Shown in pieces: positions 62,064 to 64,000 of a stretch of 64,000 nucleotides of DNA. The stretch lies in assembly GCA_050084985.1 (NCBI GenBank), contig JBITNC010000001.1:80910001-80974000 (forward strand), in the 5' to 3' direction. Each line of letters begins with the position of its first letter. The stretch's first letter is position 1. The notes beneath the pieces were generated by a model that saw nothing but the letters and a program-made list of their open reading frames with translations, did not search any database and was not told the DNA's origin. A program made the translations under genes and the position numbers. This DNA is from Nageia nagi (taxonomy: Eukaryota > Pinophyta).

Positions 62064-63571
62064 TGATGAGTAAAATAATGGTATTCCAAATTCCATCAAA
62101 GCTATCACTACCCTTCCCCTAGTGATCCTTTCACCTGTTATCGTGAAGGGGCCAGTTAACTCGTAGAGCTGGTACTCCAACACTCACAGCAGATTTTAGT
62201 TTCCTCTCACTAGTCTTGGAAGACAATATCTGACTCCTTCATTTAGTTAATCAATCCGGGCGGTGTTCAAGGCTATATGCTATTGAACTCTGTTCTCTCA
62301 GCTGTATCTACTTCAAATAAACATTGTAGAAAGCAAATATGCAGAATGGAAAGTTGCAAAATTGAAAATACAGGAATCTTAAATGCTGAAAGAAATATAC
62401 ACTTGAAATCATCACACTGAGTGTAAACTCACACCTAAATTAAAAGAACAATAAAATAAAAGTGTCTTCTACCATTTGGAGTGGGCCCTTGCTTCTCTTG
62501 GTGGAAGACTTAGAACAACTCAGAACTGGAAACTCTTAACAGATCACTCTATTATTGCGTACAATTTGTCTTGCACAGAATGTGCTTGACGAATATAATA
62601 CAAAGTTTTATTCTCAACAATCTACACACAATACTTCCTTAATTTTCTAACCCCTTCCCCCCCCCCACCGTCAACAACTGAGGTATAAATATCCTCTGTT
62701 GTTTAACAATAGGCTGGCCAAGAATAACAATAATTTGAACAATATTCTGTTATAGAAAACAGAATCAGTTATTCCACCAGCTAGCTAATGCTAAAATTAA
62801 CATGCTAACAGTGCCCACGTCTTATCTAAGGAGAGCTGCAATCTCTTAAGAAAAGGGTGGCTCATCTCAACAAGTCAACACTATCCTATTTACATCATAA
62901 GTAGTTTATTATGCCTAATTTAGAGTCAAAAATACTCCATAAAACGAATCATATCTGACTATATCTAATGTGTTGGAGCCATGCTTCTATATACTATATC
63001 TAGAGCAGCTCACATCACATAAATATCTAGATTATACAAGGCTAGAATAGAGCTGACAATATAGTCAATACTGACAGTCAATTTCTCAAATTTGGGTTTG
63101 GAGCAGGAGCTCCGGACAAGTCTGGAATAGAAGCTTCGGACGAGTCTAAAATAGAAGCTCCAAATGAGTCTAGAATAGGAGCTCCGAGCAAGTATGGAAC
63201 AGAAGCTTCGGACGAGTCTGGAACAGAAGCTCCAGACAATACAACTCTACTTTACCAAATGAGGCGTCCAATGTGTCCGGAGCAATGTATACAAGTGCAG
63301 AATCTATTTAGAATACTTCCTAACAATACTTGCAACTCATCTGAGTTATCAACCATCATTCCGTGGAGCAAAGACAAGCATTTTGGTTCAAACAAACACA
63401 CAAAATAGAATCAGTATTAACAAAATACTAATATAAGGAAAGTATGCATTTAACCATATATGAAGCAACTAAATAGTCCAACAGTTACAATTAATTCATC
63501 CCATAATGTCCAAATATACAAAATGAACCATCAAACAGTACCAAAAACCAGGTAATTACTGAGACTCATCA
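62064..63571 (-). repeat. 5' LTR of the Athila-like element
   Basis: 1,508 bp; same ends as the 3' LTR and the promoter-bearing copy for the minus-strand element. Differences include a longer C run (about 62650-62668) and minisatellite sequence changes. Confidence 0.95.
63110..63240. repeat. 24-bp minisatellite in the 5' LTR
   Basis: Counterpart of 51985-52128, five units, with several substitutions relative to the other LTR. Confidence 0.85.
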
Positions 63572-63576
63572 CATTA

Positions 63577-63988
63577 CAGATGCAAGCCCTGTTTGTAAGA
63601 GAGAAGGTAAATTGGTAGAGTCCACTTTTAATCATATTTATTGGACTCCATGTTGTATGCATGCTTTGAACAATACTTTGAAAGATATTGGAAAGATAGA
63701 ATGTGTGAAGGATATAGTTCAAGAGGCTAGAAAGATGCAAATGTTTATTTGTAACCATCACACATCAATGGCCTTGTTTCGGTGTTTCTCAAAGAAGAAG
63801 TTCATCAAACCTGCTGAAACAAGATATGCCACATATTACTTTCTCTTGGAGAGGATGCTTGAGTTACAGCAGCCACTCCAATCCATGGTAGTGTCATCAG
63901 AATGGAAGAAGTGGAAGGAATCTAAGTCAGATAACGGAAAAGCACATAAATTGAAAATCTTAAATGATAGTTGGTGGGATGAAATTAG
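63577..63988 (+). pseudogene. hAT transposase, continuation after the LTR insertion
   Basis: Resumes in the same codon phase as the exon cut at 50923, giving a DASPVCKREGK segment, then FNHIYWTPCCMHALNNTLKDIG, FICNHHTSMALFRCF, KKFIKPAETRYATYYFLLERM and LNDSWWDEIR. This is the DUF659 and following region of BED-hAT transposases. The frame is open and ends in a possible donor AG|GTAAAT at 63989. The C-terminal dimerisation domain lies beyond the window. Confidence 0.88.
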
Positions 63989-64000
63989 GTAAATGAAGTT

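Larger units (their letters stand above)
50924..63571 (-). mobile_element. Athila-like Ty3/gypsy LTR retrotransposon, 12.6 kb
   Basis: Complete element on the minus strand: LTRs at 50924-52459 and 62064-63571, both bounded by TGATGAG...CTCATCA, flanked by CATTA at 50919-50923 and 63572-63576. Internal order from the right: primer site, gag with two knuckles, protease, RT, RNase H, integrase, extra ORF, polypurine tract. RT features (FLDGFSGYNQI, FSDL, VQEGIVLGHHIS) point to the Athila lineage. The LTRs differ by a few percent, mostly transitions. It carries about ten stops or frameshifts and is not autonomous, but is younger than the elements in the left half. Confidence 0.95.

Noticed and set aside
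1-64000. tRNA or rRNA genes
   Set aside because: No sequence with tRNA box A/B spacing or rRNA similarity was recognised by eye; a tRNAscan or Infernal run would decide.

Overview
The window is nuclear DNA of a seed plant. The evidence is the 3' half of a chloroplast PAPS/ADP-ATP carrier gene with intact plant-type introns, plant transposon families (CACTA, hAT, Ty1/copia, Ty3/gypsy) and arrays of the plant telomere motif TTTAGGG. Very long introns (6.5 kb, and an incomplete one of at least 15 kb) packed with nested, decayed transposons suggest a large genome, possibly a gymnosperm; that is inference. The sequence is AT-rich with many CpG-to-TpG type stops. The carrier is the only host gene I can support.

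Bases 1-~31,750 are a nest of transposons. A Ty1/copia element (5' LTR fragment, primer binding site at 299-310, gag, integrase) is split in gag by a complete 10,977-bp CACTA element (1125-12101; near-identical 30-bp terminal repeats, 3-bp target duplication AGG/AGC). The copia remnant ends near 14029, where a decayed minus-strand Ty3/gypsy element begins (about 14030-19050). A second CACTA relative follows (about 19052 to at least 28900) and itself holds a 1,022-bp PIF/Harbinger-like element with TTA duplication, confirmed by the empty site in the first CACTA copy. Both CACTA copies carry degenerate telomere-like arrays in their non-coding arms, the most unusual feature of the window.

Bases ~31,750-38,700 are mostly unidentified, with coding-like fragments interrupted by a 618-bp Mutator-like foldback element with a clear 9-bp duplication (36352-36969).

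Bases 38,709-48,600 (minus strand) hold the last six coding exons of the carrier gene (200 codons plus stop), all with canonical GT-AG splice sites and consistent phase. Upstream exons are not in the window. The 6.5-kb intron contains an array of short palindromes around GACAAAATCTTGTC that may belong to a solo LTR.

Bases ~49,400-64,000 hold a hAT transposase gene (plus strand) broken by a 12,648-bp Athila-like Ty3/gypsy element (50924-63571, minus strand; LTRs 1,536 and 1,508 bp, target duplication CATTA) that landed seven bases into a hAT exon. This element has a gag-pol with scattered stops, a tRNA-Asp-like primer site, a polypurine tract, and a long extra open reading frame between integrase and 3' LTR. 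If the carrier gene continues to the right, the whole hAT/LTR complex lies within one of its introns.
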